From Glaciimonas sp. PAMC28666 (GTDB taxonomy: Bacteria; Pseudomonadota; Gammaproteobacteria; Burkholderiales; Burkholderiaceae_D): DNA of 64,000 nt. Below the pieces are notes generated by a model. It worked only from the letters and a program-made list of their open reading frames with translations. It was not told where the DNA came from and did not search any database. Of this stretch, positions 1 to 7,296 are shown in pieces. The stretch's first letter is position 1. Every line of letters begins with the position of its first letter. A program made the position numbers and the translations under genes. The stretch covers positions 4,588,001-4,652,000 of the forward strand of contig NZ_CP070304.1 of NCBI RefSeq assembly GCF_016917355.1, in the 5' to 3' direction.

Positions 1-226
1 CCAGATACGGCATGCCATTTTGTAGGACCGATTTATCGTCAAGCAGCACCGATAACGCCGCAAACATCACGGATTCTCCCTCAGCCTTGTAGGCCAGATG
101 AATCCATTGCTTCAAAATGCCATCACGTGGATCTCGTATGGGAACCGGAGAGAGAAATCGATACGCCCCGTTTTTTAAATAAACGCGGCGCGGTAAACCC
201 TTATTGGTCGTTCGTTTGCGACTCAT
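1..226 (-). CDS. int: Phage integrase (tyrosine recombinase), N-terminal part
   Basis: Only the first 75 codons are in the window; the gene runs off the left edge. The reading begins MSRKRTTNKGLPRRVYLKNG, a basic N terminus followed by an R-V-Y-x-K-x-G-A-Y block. This is the usual opening (arm-binding region) of integrases in P2-like prophages of Burkholderiales. The catalytic domain is not visible, so the family call rests on this N terminus and on position. The ATG overlaps the TGA of the upstream DUF4224 gene as ATGA, so the two are probably translated together. An integrase pointing out of the prophage places the left attachment site just beyond the window. Confidence 0.6.
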   Translation of the reverse strand, partial: MSRKRTTNKGLPRRVYLKNGAYRFLSPVPIRDPRDGILKQWIHLAYKAEGESVMFAALSVLLDDKSVLQNGMPYL

Positions 227-498
227 TTTCTTGTTAGCTTCAGTTTAGGGACGCTAACAGAAGCCTGGAGGGCAACACTGCGGGTGCAATGCATACGCAT
301 CACAAGCACCGAATTGTCCGGGCGCTGTCGTGCAGGGACGCCAAGCTCCCGCAACACAGCAAGCTGTTTCGACGGATTAATATATCCCGTTATCGCATGA
401 ATTTCCGCTAGCGACAGCGTGATAGGAACGATGCCAATTTCCAACCTCTCTGCGGCCTTTTGCATCGCCACCAACACGGCCTCCTCAATACGCTCCAT
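223..498 (-). CDS. DUF4224-like phage protein upstream of integrase
   Basis: 91 residues. Residues about 26-65 carry the pattern L-S-x-x-E-I-x-x-I-T-G-Y-x-x-P-S-K-Q followed by L-R-E-L-G-V-P, which is typical of DUF4224. Proteins of this family are usually encoded directly before phage integrases and are suspected to act like excisionases or small DNA-binding regulators. A GAGGGA ribosome-binding site lies upstream of the ATG. The stop codon overlaps the integrase start (ATGA), giving a translationally coupled pair. The integration-control role is inferred from context. Confidence 0.65.
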   Translation of the reverse strand: MERIEEAVLVAMQKAAERLEIGIVPITLSLAEIHAITGYINPSKQLAVLRELGVPARQRPDNSVLVMRMHCTRSVALQASVSVPKLKLTRK

Positions 499-566
499 AA
501 CAATCCCTCATTTCAGTCAAGTAACGCGAAAGATACTGCTCAGCCGTTATGTAAATTAGCATCCTG

Positions 567-794
567 CTACCTCCACCCAATCCTATGCGCCTTCAGCACC
601 GCATTAATCCACGCTTCATCCAACCGCTCAAATGCATCCAAAGGATGATGAAATTGCGACGGCAGCAGATCCAAGCGATCATTCAGCAAAGCCGCCGCCA
701 CACCCTCGCCAGTACTCATCATCTCAATGTTATCGGGGTCAATGGCCAGTTCCTGCGCCAGCAATACAACTCGGTTTACTAATTGCGACATCAT
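567..794 (-). CDS. Small phage protein of unknown function
   Basis: 75 residues, acidic in the middle, with no motif I recognise. Two ATGs in tandem follow an AGGAG ribosome-binding site; the second (position 791) has the better spacing. It starts 13 bases after the primase-helicase stop and is read in the same direction, so it is probably the next gene in that early operon. Small genes of unknown function at this place are common in P2-like phages. Confidence 0.5.
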   Translation of the reverse strand: MMSQLVNRVVLLAQELAIDPDNIEMMSTGEGVAAALLNDRLDLLPSQFHHPLDAFERLDEAWINAVLKAHRIGWR

Positions 795-806
795 GCTCTC
801 CTGCGT

Positions 807-3479
807 TTAAACGGTCGGTTTGTCATTCTGAAACACCCAGCACTTAATTGCCGTGCTAGCGATACCTTGCTCTCGTCCACGGATCTGGCTGTTCACCACA
901 CGCACATCCATAAACTTTCTACGGCGACTAGTCCGCAAAACCTTCTTAAGATCCCCAATCACCGGAATTTGCTGGCGACGCTCCGCCGCAATCTGTACAA
1001 AATGATTCAGATTCACCGCGATCAGCTGTGGATCGCGAGAATGATTAAGGCCATGCAATACGTTACTATCCAAATAATCAAACGCCTCCCAAAAGTCCTG
1101 CACCAGCGAATGATCGTCATTGATAACCAATTGGCGCTCACCCGCCATCACGATGATTTGCTCACGCATTGCTAATAACTGTTCTGTGCTCAATTTAATC
1201 ACCAGCGCGAGGGCGTCCGTCAGCGCCAACATCTGCGCATGCGTCTCCACCAAACGCGGCATCTTGATCTCCGGCCGTAACCGCAATTCTTTCAAATACA
1301 CCGCCGTTCGCTCAGCTACCGTCTCCATAATCTTCTTCTCCCGCTTCGTCGCCGCCAGGATAAAGCCCGACACATTCGCACCTGGCATAAACTTCAAAGC
1401 ATCCGCAGCCTCGCCAGACTGCGGCGTCTGCGTCGTCAGATCAAAATACAGATGCACAATCCGCGACAAAATCGCCTCCGACGCATTCACCGGATTGTTC
1501 TGCGAAATCACAATCGCACCACGGAAGGGCGGCTCATACGTCTCGTTGCCGCCCGTATTCATCCCCCGCGCCCGCGTCGACCGACCGTTATAGGCCGTCT
1601 TCAACTCATCCCAATCAAACGACTTCACATGACTCTTCTCGCCATCCATACGCTCGCGGTCAGACTCAATGAGCACCACGGGCAAGCCCGACACCTGCGA
1701 AAAGTTACGCGCTCGTGCCGCCAGGCTCGACTTGCTCGGATCAAAACCCTCATAACCATTACGCCCAAACAATTTCCACAAAAACTCAATCAACGTCGAC
1801 TTACCAGCACCCGCTTTACCCACCACCTCCAGGAACGGATAAGAACTCTGCGCCGCCCGAATCTGCTCGGCAAACAACGCCCCAAACCAAAACGTTAAAG
1901 CCACCATCCCCTTCGGCCCAAATGCCTCCCACAACAAATTCACCCACTCAGTCGAATAGCCCTCAGGATCGCGATTAATGGCCAGCGTCACGGACCGGTT
2001 CAACGACTTCACCGCCACACGGCCCAAATCATAAAAATCCTCACCATTCACCGCATGCAACGTCCCATCCTTCACCGCCACATCGTCCAGCACATAACAC
2101 CCAAACTCCTTGCTATAGCCAATAAAATCGATCGTCTCAACCCGCTTGATATGGAACAAATCGCGCTCCATGATCCGATCCAGCATTCCACTCGTTCCGC
2201 TAAACATCGCACCAGGTGCAATCCCCAACAACCGCTTCTTAAACTCCGCCGAACTAGCAATCTGCGCACTCGTAAACGTATTCTTGATCGGCGGACCATC
2301 ATGCGGAAAATCCACCCGAAAGTAATACCAGGCCTCATCCGTGATCTCATTCTTCTGATAATAAAGCGCCGTAAAACGACAATTCGCAATCGGTCGAATA
2401 GTGTGCGAAGCAAACAGCGCCTTCTCGCGCTTGCCCGCCTCCGATAAGGCGCGGCCATCATCGTCCCGATCCAAATGCTCCATTTCCTTATTAAAATCCA
2501 CCATATGCAACTCAAACCAAAACATCCGGTTACGAAAAGCAAAATCAAACTCGAGCTTGCACTCCTTGCCATAAATCAACAGCGCCTTCTCAGCCGCACT
2601 CGCAGCAAGCAACAACGCGCCCTCATAGCGATACTGCGCAAGATCCGACTCCGCCAACTTATCGCGCTGATGCAGATCGTTCCAATCCAATTTAGCCTTA
2701 CTGCTCTGCGGCACCTGCGCCGCTGCACACTCCCAACCAGTCTCCCGCGCCCGCGCCACATGCTTCATCGTAAAGCTACGGCCAGCCGTATCGCCATCCA
2801 GTGCCCACACCAGACAACAGCCCTGATCACCTCGCGCATCCCGCAAATCTTGCAACGATTGCTCCGGATAATTGTTGCAACTCATGATCGACACCGCCGC
2901 AATACCGTGATGCTCAAGCGCGATAGCATCAAAAATGCCCTCCACAATCCAGATCTCCTTCACCGTTTGCAAACTGTGTCCAGGATGCGACCAAAATCGC
3001 CCCTGATAATGCGAGCCATAACTAAACCGCGCCTTCTTCTTACCAAACCGCTGCGGCTTATCAATCAGCCGCTCCCAATAGCCGTCCGCCAGCGCAAATC
3101 GCACCGTCGCGCTACCGATACTCAGATCTTTATCGAAATAGCTCTCCTGCCGATACAAGCCCTGCACACGCCCCAACACAAAGCCGCGTCCATGCTGCAT
3201 ATACGCATCCGCCGCCGCATTCGGTGAGATCGCCTCCGGCGTCTGGTAGCGTTTGGTCCAGTCATCAAATAAGTCGGGATACAACTCCTTAACATGACCC
3301 TCCCAACCACAATTATTCAAGCGACCGCAACGCACCACCCAAGGATGATCGCCATGCGCGTACAACTCCTTTTTCTGGCACTCCGGACAAGTACCACCCC
3401 GCAAAAATCCCTGTTGCTCTGGCTTAAAATGAAACTCAGCAAAGCGGGAAAGAATGTCAGCCTGTAAAGAAGGATTCAT
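807..3479 (-). CDS. Phage primase-helicase (zinc finger, TOPRIM, P-loop helicase)
   Basis: About 890 residues. An N-terminal zinc ribbon (CPEC at 31-34 and a second cysteine pair about 20 residues on) is followed by a TOPRIM domain, with V-E-G-x-F-D-A near residue 180 and the D-G-D motif of ALDGDTAGR near 235. The C-terminal half has Walker A GKAGAGKST near 552 and a Walker B-like V-L-I-E-S-D. This domain order is that of fused primase-helicases that start replication of P4-like elements and of the Ralstonia/Burkholderia branch of P2-like phages. No P2 A-type nickase is seen in the window, so this protein is the likely replication initiator. ATG at 3479 was chosen; an in-frame TTG at 3488 is also possible. 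Neither has a good ribosome-binding site. Confidence 0.85.
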   Translation of the reverse strand: MNPSLQADILSRFAEFHFKPEQQGFLRGGTCPECQKKELYAHGDHPWVVRCGRLNNCGWEGHVKELYPDLFDDWTKRYQTPEAISPNAAADAYMQHGRGFVLGRVQGLYRQESYFDKDLSIGSATVRFALADGYWERLIDKPQRFGKKKARFSYGSHYQGRFWSHPGHSLQTVKEIWIVEGIFDAIALEHHGIAAVSIMSCNNYPEQSLQDLRDARGDQGCCLVWALDGDTAGRSFTMKHVARARETGWECAAAQVPQSSKAKLDWNDLHQRDKLAESDLAQYRYEGALLLAASAAEKALLIYGKECKLEFDFAFRNRMFWFELHMVDFNKEMEHLDRDDDGRALSEAGKREKALFASHTIRPIANCRFTALYYQKNEITDEAWYYFRVDFPHDGPPIKNTFTSAQIASSAEFKKRLLGIAPGAMFSGTSGMLDRIMERDLFHIKRVETIDFIGYSKEFGCYVLDDVAVKDGTLHAVNGEDFYDLGRVAVKSLNRSVTLAINRDPEGYSTEWVNLLWEAFGPKGMVALTFWFGALFAEQIRAAQSSYPFLEVVGKAGAGKSTLIEFLWKLFGRNGYEGFDPSKSSLAARARNFSQVSGLPVVLIESDRERMDGEKSHVKSFDWDELKTAYNGRSTRARGMNTGGNETYEPPFRGAIVISQNNPVNASEAILSRIVHLYFDLTTQTPQSGEAADALKFMPGANVSGFILAATKREKKIMETVAERTAVYLKELRLRPEIKMPRLVETHAQMLALTDALALVIKLSTEQLLAMREQIIVMAGERQLVINDDHSLVQDFWEAFDYLDSNVLHGLNHSRDPQLIAVNLNHFVQIAAERRQQIPVIGDLKKVLRTSRRRKFMDVRVVNSQIRGREQGIASTAIKCWVFQNDKPTV

Positions 3480-3560
3480 AGTCGTCAATCAAAAGTCACT
3501 GAAGGGTACTGAAAGCACTGTAAGCATTGATCGCCATCACCCACAGTTGGTCCTCATCCG

Positions 3561-4115
3561 TCACGCGATGGCCTCCAACGAACCCTGTCGCATCGCCGGG
3601 GCCAGAGTGTCCAGCTCAGAAAGTGGCATCGCCAGCAATCGAGACACATGGCGCAAATTGGCATACAGCTCCACGGCCACTCCCTGCGTCCGCGTACTCG
3701 CCAATTCGTTAATCAATGTCCCGCGATAGCGCAACGCAGACAACTGCTGCGGCACCGTCATACAAACGCTTTGGCGCGGCGGCTGACGACCCTCCAATAC
3801 ATCCAACACCCATTGTCGGAAAGCCTTCGCCTTCTCAGTCCGCGCCAACATCCCGATCAGATAACAGCCACGAGGACTGAATATCCGAACCTGCTGGCGA
3901 CCACCGGCAGTGTCAAGCTCCACAATTTGCGTCATTTCTTCCGTGAACTCATCGCAGTTACGTTCAAATAGGTTGTGGATGTCCTGCCGTGGATTTTTAT
4001 AATCCAAGGCGTATGCAACCTGCATACTCCTTAACCATGGAATATTGCGTATATCAACCACATCAAACTCAGTATTTTCAAAAACTAGAATGGCATTTTC
4101 AGTCTGTTGCATCAT
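3561..4115 (-). CDS. BRO-N type phage antirepressor
   Basis: 184 residues from an ATG preceded by a strong GGAGGAG site. Residues about 5-95 look like a BRO N-terminal DNA-binding domain: an I-L-V-F-E-N-T-x-F start, a V-A-Y-A-L-D-Y-K-N-P block, and later a segment where an aspartate/glutamate-rich stretch leads to an F-S-P-R-G-C-Y-L-I motif. In phages such proteins act as antirepressors or regulators that counter the lysogenic repressor. It lies in the early minus-strand block between primase and the Ogr-like gene. An upstream in-frame extension to 4199 is rejected because the ribosome-binding site sits at 4115. The C terminus (from about 130) is not recognised. Confidence 0.7.
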   Translation of the reverse strand: MMQQTENAILVFENTEFDVVDIRNIPWLRSMQVAYALDYKNPRQDIHNLFERNCDEFTEEMTQIVELDTAGGRQQVRIFSPRGCYLIGMLARTEKAKAFRQWVLDVLEGRQPPRQSVCMTVPQQLSALRYRGTLINELASTRTQGVAVELYANLRHVSRLLAMPLSELDTLAPAMRQGSLEAIA

Positions 4116-4170
4116 GTTTCTCCTCCGGTAAAAATTATTCAAACTCGTCAGCAGGGCGCCATAGTGATCG

Positions 4171-4362
4171 TCAACCCTGCACCCAACCAAGACCAACAAC
4201 CAGCGCCGGCGCCAACATCACAAAGCTACAAAGCAGCCCTAATCCCAGGTGTGTCAACATCCGCTTGCAAACTGCCAAGCGCCGCCGCTGCCGCCATGTC
4301 AGGCGTTGAATAACGGAAGCAGGGCAGGGACGTAATAACGCAGGATCGATATAGGACCGCAT
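4171..4362 (-). CDS. Small membrane protein, unknown
   Basis: 63 residues: a basic N-terminal half (QRLTWRQRRRLAVCKR) followed by one hydrophobic segment, roughly residues 39-60 (LGLGLLCSFVMLAPALVVGL). AAGGAA lies a few bases upstream of the ATG. It overlaps the discarded upstream extension of the antirepressor frame but ends before the antirepressor start at 4115. An overlapping frame at 4226-4426 is open but has no ribosome-binding site or membrane pattern. Function unknown. Confidence 0.45.
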   Translation of the reverse strand: MRSYIDPALLRPCPASVIQRLTWRQRRRLAVCKRMLTHLGLGLLCSFVMLAPALVVGLGWVQG

Positions 4363-4497
4363 AGAATTTCCTTATTTCAGAACGTGCAAAACCATCACGC
4401 CTGATACCAGGCATGACAAATATCAACAGGAAAGAGGGTGCTTAAGCCGGACTTAAGGCAACGCCAGACCGCAATGGCCGCTCATAAGCGGCGCTGG

Positions 4498-4761
4498 TCA
4501 GTGCTCAAGCAATAAATTCAAACTCAACTGGTTAATTACAGACCAGTTAATGTGCTGCGACAGTGGCACCTTCAATTCAGGCTTTGGAATCGATGACACC
4601 GACAGCGTTCGCGCAATCTCCAGCCTTGCTACAAACGCATAGCCGCAATCCGGGTTCTGGCACATATAGGTAATTTCCTTCATCAAAGACGACAACACCC
4701 GGCTCTTGACAGCACGTGGCGCTTGCTCACAATGGGGGCAACTCAAACCAATATTTCTCAT
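4498..4761 (-). CDS. ogr: Ogr/Delta-like late transcription activator
   Basis: 87 residues from the ATG at 4761, which follows an AGGAG site. The N-terminal half has C-P-H-C at about residues 8-11 and C-x4-C (CQNPDC) about 23 residues later, the C-x2-C-x22-C-x4-C zinc arrangement of P2 Ogr and P4 Delta. These proteins contact RNA polymerase alpha and activate the phage late promoters. The tail, lysis and head operons in this prophage would be its targets. In P2 ogr lies next to gene D; here it sits in the early block about 6.4 kb from D, as in the Burkholderia/Ralstonia branch. Confidence 0.85.
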   Translation of the reverse strand: MRNIGLSCPHCEQAPRAVKSRVLSSLMKEITYMCQNPDCGYAFVARLEIARTLSVSSIPKPELKVPLSQHINWSVINQLSLNLLLEH

Positions 4762-4833
4762 CGACGATCTCCTGGTGCAGCAATCAGCTTCAAACCGCAT
4801 TACAAAACAACTTACAATGGCGACATAATGAGT

Positions 4834-5124
4834 TTATGGTGACATCACCCGAGCGCATTCGCCTTGACCTTGACGTGCGCACTCGCAATGCATACCTACT
4901 TCGCCCAAGGTCGACATCGCATCCAGATATTTACCAGTTACCAGCACAAAGCCAACAGCGGCTACGAGTGAATCCAATTTGTCGATCACAACACCTTGAC
5001 CACCGTTGAGAAATCGACTCACCTGGGAATCATCCCAACCAACGTGCTTTTGCACACTCTGTCGACCGGGACCGGTCAGGGCGCGGCGCAAAGCTTGTTC
5101 TATTCGCATAGGTCGCTTCATCAT
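4834..5124 (-). CDS. CII-like phage regulator (HTH)
   Basis: 96 residues with a lambda CII-like helix-turn-helix: the recognition stretch V-G-W-D-D-S-Q-V-S-R-F-L is close in form to V-G-V-D-K-S-Q-I-S-R-W in lambda CII. The start is a double ATG after GAGGT. It is divergent from the repressor gene and next to a ribbon-helix-helix gene, a usual place for a Cox/CII-type early regulator. The C-terminal 35 residues have five glycines or cysteines and no known motif. Whether it favours lysogeny (CII role) or lysis is not shown by the sequence. Confidence 0.65.
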   Translation of the reverse strand: MMKRPMRIEQALRRALTGPGRQSVQKHVGWDDSQVSRFLNGGQGVVIDKLDSLVAAVGFVLVTGKYLDAMSTLGEVGMHCECARQGQGECARVMSP

Positions 5125-5201
5125 TACCTCACATTAAGAATTGTGTGCCGAGGGGCAGATAAATCTGTATTCTGTAGCCGTTGCATGGTGATGTCCTTTT
5201 C

Positions 5202-5399
5202 TTAGGGATTGCTAGCAAGTTCGCGCTGGTATTGCTCCAAACCGCGCAACACCATGCGACGGAGAAATGAAGCACGGGACAGATATTCCTTAGAGGCAAA
5301 TTGCTCGATGGATGCTTGTTCCTCTGCGGTTAGGCGTATGCCCAAAGGTTGCGTAAGGCAGTTTTTTGGAGAACGCTGCGCTGTAGATAATGTTTTCAT
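5202..5399 (-). CDS. Ribbon-helix-helix small DNA-binding protein
   Basis: 65 residues from ATG 5399. The segment P-L-G-I-R-L-T-A-E-E-Q-A-S-I-E-Q-F-A followed by S-R-A-S-F-L-R-R-M-V matches the strand-helix-helix of CopG/MobC-like repressors. It is the first gene of the minus-strand early operon and its start is only about 55-80 bases from the divergent repressor start. It is therefore placed to act as the Cro/Cox counterpart, which is an inference from position. An in-frame TTG at 5435 exists but would extend into the operator region. Confidence 0.6.
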   Translation of the reverse strand: MKTLSTAQRSPKNCLTQPLGIRLTAEEQASIEQFASKEYLSRASFLRRMVLRGLEQYQRELASNP

Positions 5400-5439
5400 A
5401 ATGTTATGATTTGTGGTCGCTAGGGATGGTGACAATATA

Positions 5440-5455
5440 ACGCAATAAATTGCGT
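5440..5455. promoter_or_regulatory. Candidate operator between repressor and early operon
   Basis: Perfect inverted repeat ACGCAAT-AA-ATTGCGT in the short divergent region between the ribbon-helix-helix gene (minus) and the C-type repressor (plus). Position and symmetry fit a lysogeny-control operator. It is a single site; no second copy was found nearby. Confidence 0.45.
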
Positions 5456-5800
5456 ATGTATATATTTATAGGTGATATCTTGCGCGTATTAATTGGGGCT
5501 CGCCTAAAGGAAGAGCGAGAACGTCTTGGCTACAACCAGATAGAATTTGCGGCGATCGGTGGCGCGTCTAATAGGTCACAGATCGATTGGGAGAAGGGTA
5601 AACAGGTCCCGAACGCGGAATTTCTTGCATTGATTGCTGATAAGGGGGCAGACGTCCAATATGTGTTGACTGGAAAGTCGTCAACAACGGCGTTAGCCGA
5701 GGATGAAAATGAATTATTAGTAAAATACCGTGGACTTAATGCTCGCGAGAAATCGCAACTACTGGGTATCCTTGAGATATTTAGCTCAACGCCAAAATAA
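5456..5800 (+). CDS. C: C-type phage repressor (XRE-family HTH)
   Basis: About 114 residues. The helix-turn-helix spans R-L-K-E-E-R-E-R-L-G-Y-N-Q through the S-Q-I-D-W-E-K-G-K-Q-V-P motif, followed by D-V-Q-Y-V-L-T-G and an acidic C-terminal helix. This is the pattern of small P2-type or XRE-family prophage repressors without a peptidase domain, so direct RecA-dependent self-cleavage is not expected. Start is uncertain: ATG 5456 touches the operator, while an in-frame TTG at 5480 has an AGGTGA site before it and would leave the operator upstream. It is the only plus-strand gene of the control region and is followed by accessory genes in the same direction. Confidence 0.75.
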   Translation: MYIFIGDILRVLIGARLKEERERLGYNQIEFAAIGGASNRSQIDWEKGKQVPNAEFLALIADKGADVQYVLTGKSSTTALAEDENELLVKYRGLNAREKSQLLGILEIFSSTPK

Positions 5801-5972
5801 AAGCCTGCGAAAATCATTACCCCAAAAGTCGGAAAAACGAATACCTAAATGTTGCGAAAAGCATTTTTAGCGAATATTGTGCTGCAAATAATGTTTATAT
5901 AATGATATTATTTGATCGCTATGGATAATGTCACTGTGGCGCAAGCTCAGATAATTTATGCATTAGGACTCT

Positions 5973-6671
5973 ATGGCGGACAAAGAACAACAAACTTTTA
6001 TCGTTGACTGCCACATCTGTAAGGCCAAAGTCGCGGCGATCGAATCAGGCAGGGCCGTGCACCATACATCTGATGCGTGGCAAAATTATGGCAAGAAGGT
6101 ATTTATCGGAAATTGCCCTCAGTGCGATTTCATTTTGGTTGGAGAGTCAGATCAACTTGACTTTAAAGATGTGGATTCCTACGACGACCGATGGAGCGAG
6201 GTTATTCGCGTCTATCCAAAACCTCCCAAAACGTTTTTGAGTTTGCGTATTCCCCCAGTTGTCACAGACTCGCTTAAAGAGGCTGATCGCACACTTCAGG
6301 CGGGGGCGAATATCGCCACTTGCATGATGCTTGGCCGAGCCATCGAAGCTCTATGTCGTGATGTGCTAAATGCCGAACCTAAAGAGGGGGGCACTGAAAA
6401 TGTACCAGCTAAGACCAAAAAATATATCATGCTGGGACAAGGAATTAAAGAACTCCATAAGGCCAATTTAATCGATGACCGCTTGTATAAATGGAGCGAG
6501 CAATTACACGCATTCCGTAATATGGCCGCCCACCCAGAAGACATCACCATCTCCCGTAATGATGCGGAGGACCTTCAAAAGTTTGTGTATGCGATGGTCG
6601 AGTATGTCTATGACCTTACCGATCTTTATGATGATTTTATGAGTCGGGTAAAGGCTCGTACTAAAGGATAA
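5973..6671 (+). CDS. DUF4145 protein: zinc ribbon plus HEPN-like domain
   Basis: 232 residues. The N terminus has two cysteine pairs (C13-x2-C16 and C48-P-Q-C51), a zinc ribbon. The C-terminal helical half carries R182-N-M-A-A-H187, an Rx4H motif in the context L-H-A-F-R-N-M-A-A-H-P-E. This is the DUF4145 layout, and that C-terminal domain belongs to the HEPN group, many of whose members are RNases acting in toxin or anti-phage systems. RNase activity here is inferred, not shown. An AGGA site precedes the ATG. It lies directly behind the lysogenic repressor, in the same direction as the small genes and the OLD-like nuclease that follow, so it is probably expressed in the lysogen. Confidence 0.75.
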   Translation: MADKEQQTFIVDCHICKAKVAAIESGRAVHHTSDAWQNYGKKVFIGNCPQCDFILVGESDQLDFKDVDSYDDRWSEVIRVYPKPPKTFLSLRIPPVVTDSLKEADRTLQAGANIATCMMLGRAIEALCRDVLNAEPKEGGTENVPAKTKKYIMLGQGIKELHKANLIDDRLYKWSEQLHAFRNMAAHPEDITISRNDAEDLQKFVYAMVEYVYDLTDLYDDFMSRVKARTKG

Positions 6672-6771
6672 CGGTGTAATTCACTTGTCTAGGGTCAAGT
6701 ATAAATGTATGGTAATCGCGCCGATTCCAGCTAAAAAAACCGCACTCGAACGAAGAAAAAAAGGAAAACAA

Positions 6772-7098
6772 ATGTTTGGTTTTGGTATGCCTAAAGAACA
6801 CAAAATTTTATTACAACAAATAGAAAATGCGCTTACTGCGCTGGGAGCTGGCGGGGACGCGCGGGATCATGCCAAATTGCTGTTCGATAGGGCGGGCGAC
6901 CAAGCTAATGCAACGTTCGGAAAGAATGCTAACTCTAACAATTTGGGTGACTTATTTTTGGCATCGGATGAGAATTTCGGAAGGGTAAGAGTGTCGGCTG
7001 GTCTTAGTATTCAAGACATACGTGCGCATTGGAATCGATCACCATTACTTCTATGTGTCGAACAACAAATTCGTGAGGCTAGGTTGGGCAAAAAATGA
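6772..7098 (+). CDS. Unknown 108-residue protein in accessory cassette
   Basis: Start at the ATG preceded by AAGGA; an upstream in-frame extension to 6685 lacks a ribosome-binding site. The protein begins MFGFGMPKEHK and continues with helical segments, with an alanine/glycine-rich patch (T-A-L-G-A-G-G-D-A). I do not recognise it. It sits 100 bases after the DUF4145 gene and its stop overlaps the next small start as ATGA. Its place between a HEPN-like gene and an OLD-like nuclease suggests a helper, inhibitor or sensor, but nothing in the sequence proves that. Confidence 0.5.
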   Translation: MFGFGMPKEHKILLQQIENALTALGAGGDARDHAKLLFDRAGDQANATFGKNANSNNLGDLFLASDENFGRVRVSAGLSIQDIRAHWNRSPLLLCVEQQIREARLGKK

Positions 7099-7184
7099 TG
7101 AAAAAAAGCACGTCATTAAACGCACTATTCCGAGATTTACTTAAATCTTTACCAAAGCCAGTCGAACCGCTCAAAAAAAGATGA
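7095..7184 (+). CDS. 29-residue coupled small gene (tentative)
   Basis: Begins ATGATG overlapping the previous stop (ATGA) and reads MMKKSTSLNALFRDLLKSLP, then a proline/lysine-rich tail before TGA. The overlap suggests coupled translation. It is basic and could form one amphipathic helix. It could equally be a chance frame; about 110 bases without a gene follow before the OLD-like gene. Confidence 0.3.
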   Translation: MMKKSTSLNALFRDLLKSLPKPVEPLKKR

Positions 7185-7296
7185 AATAGTGGTTGCCAAA
7201 TATTATCAAGACGATCTTCCGTGACTTTAGTACAAATATATTAATATCTGTACATCATTGATAGTGTGTTGTGCCACCAAAATAAAGGAATGATTT

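Noticed and set aside
2072-3227. Long open frames on both strands inside the primase-helicase gene
   Set aside because: Arginine- or leucine-rich shadow translations; the primase-helicase frame has zinc, TOPRIM and P-loop motifs throughout.
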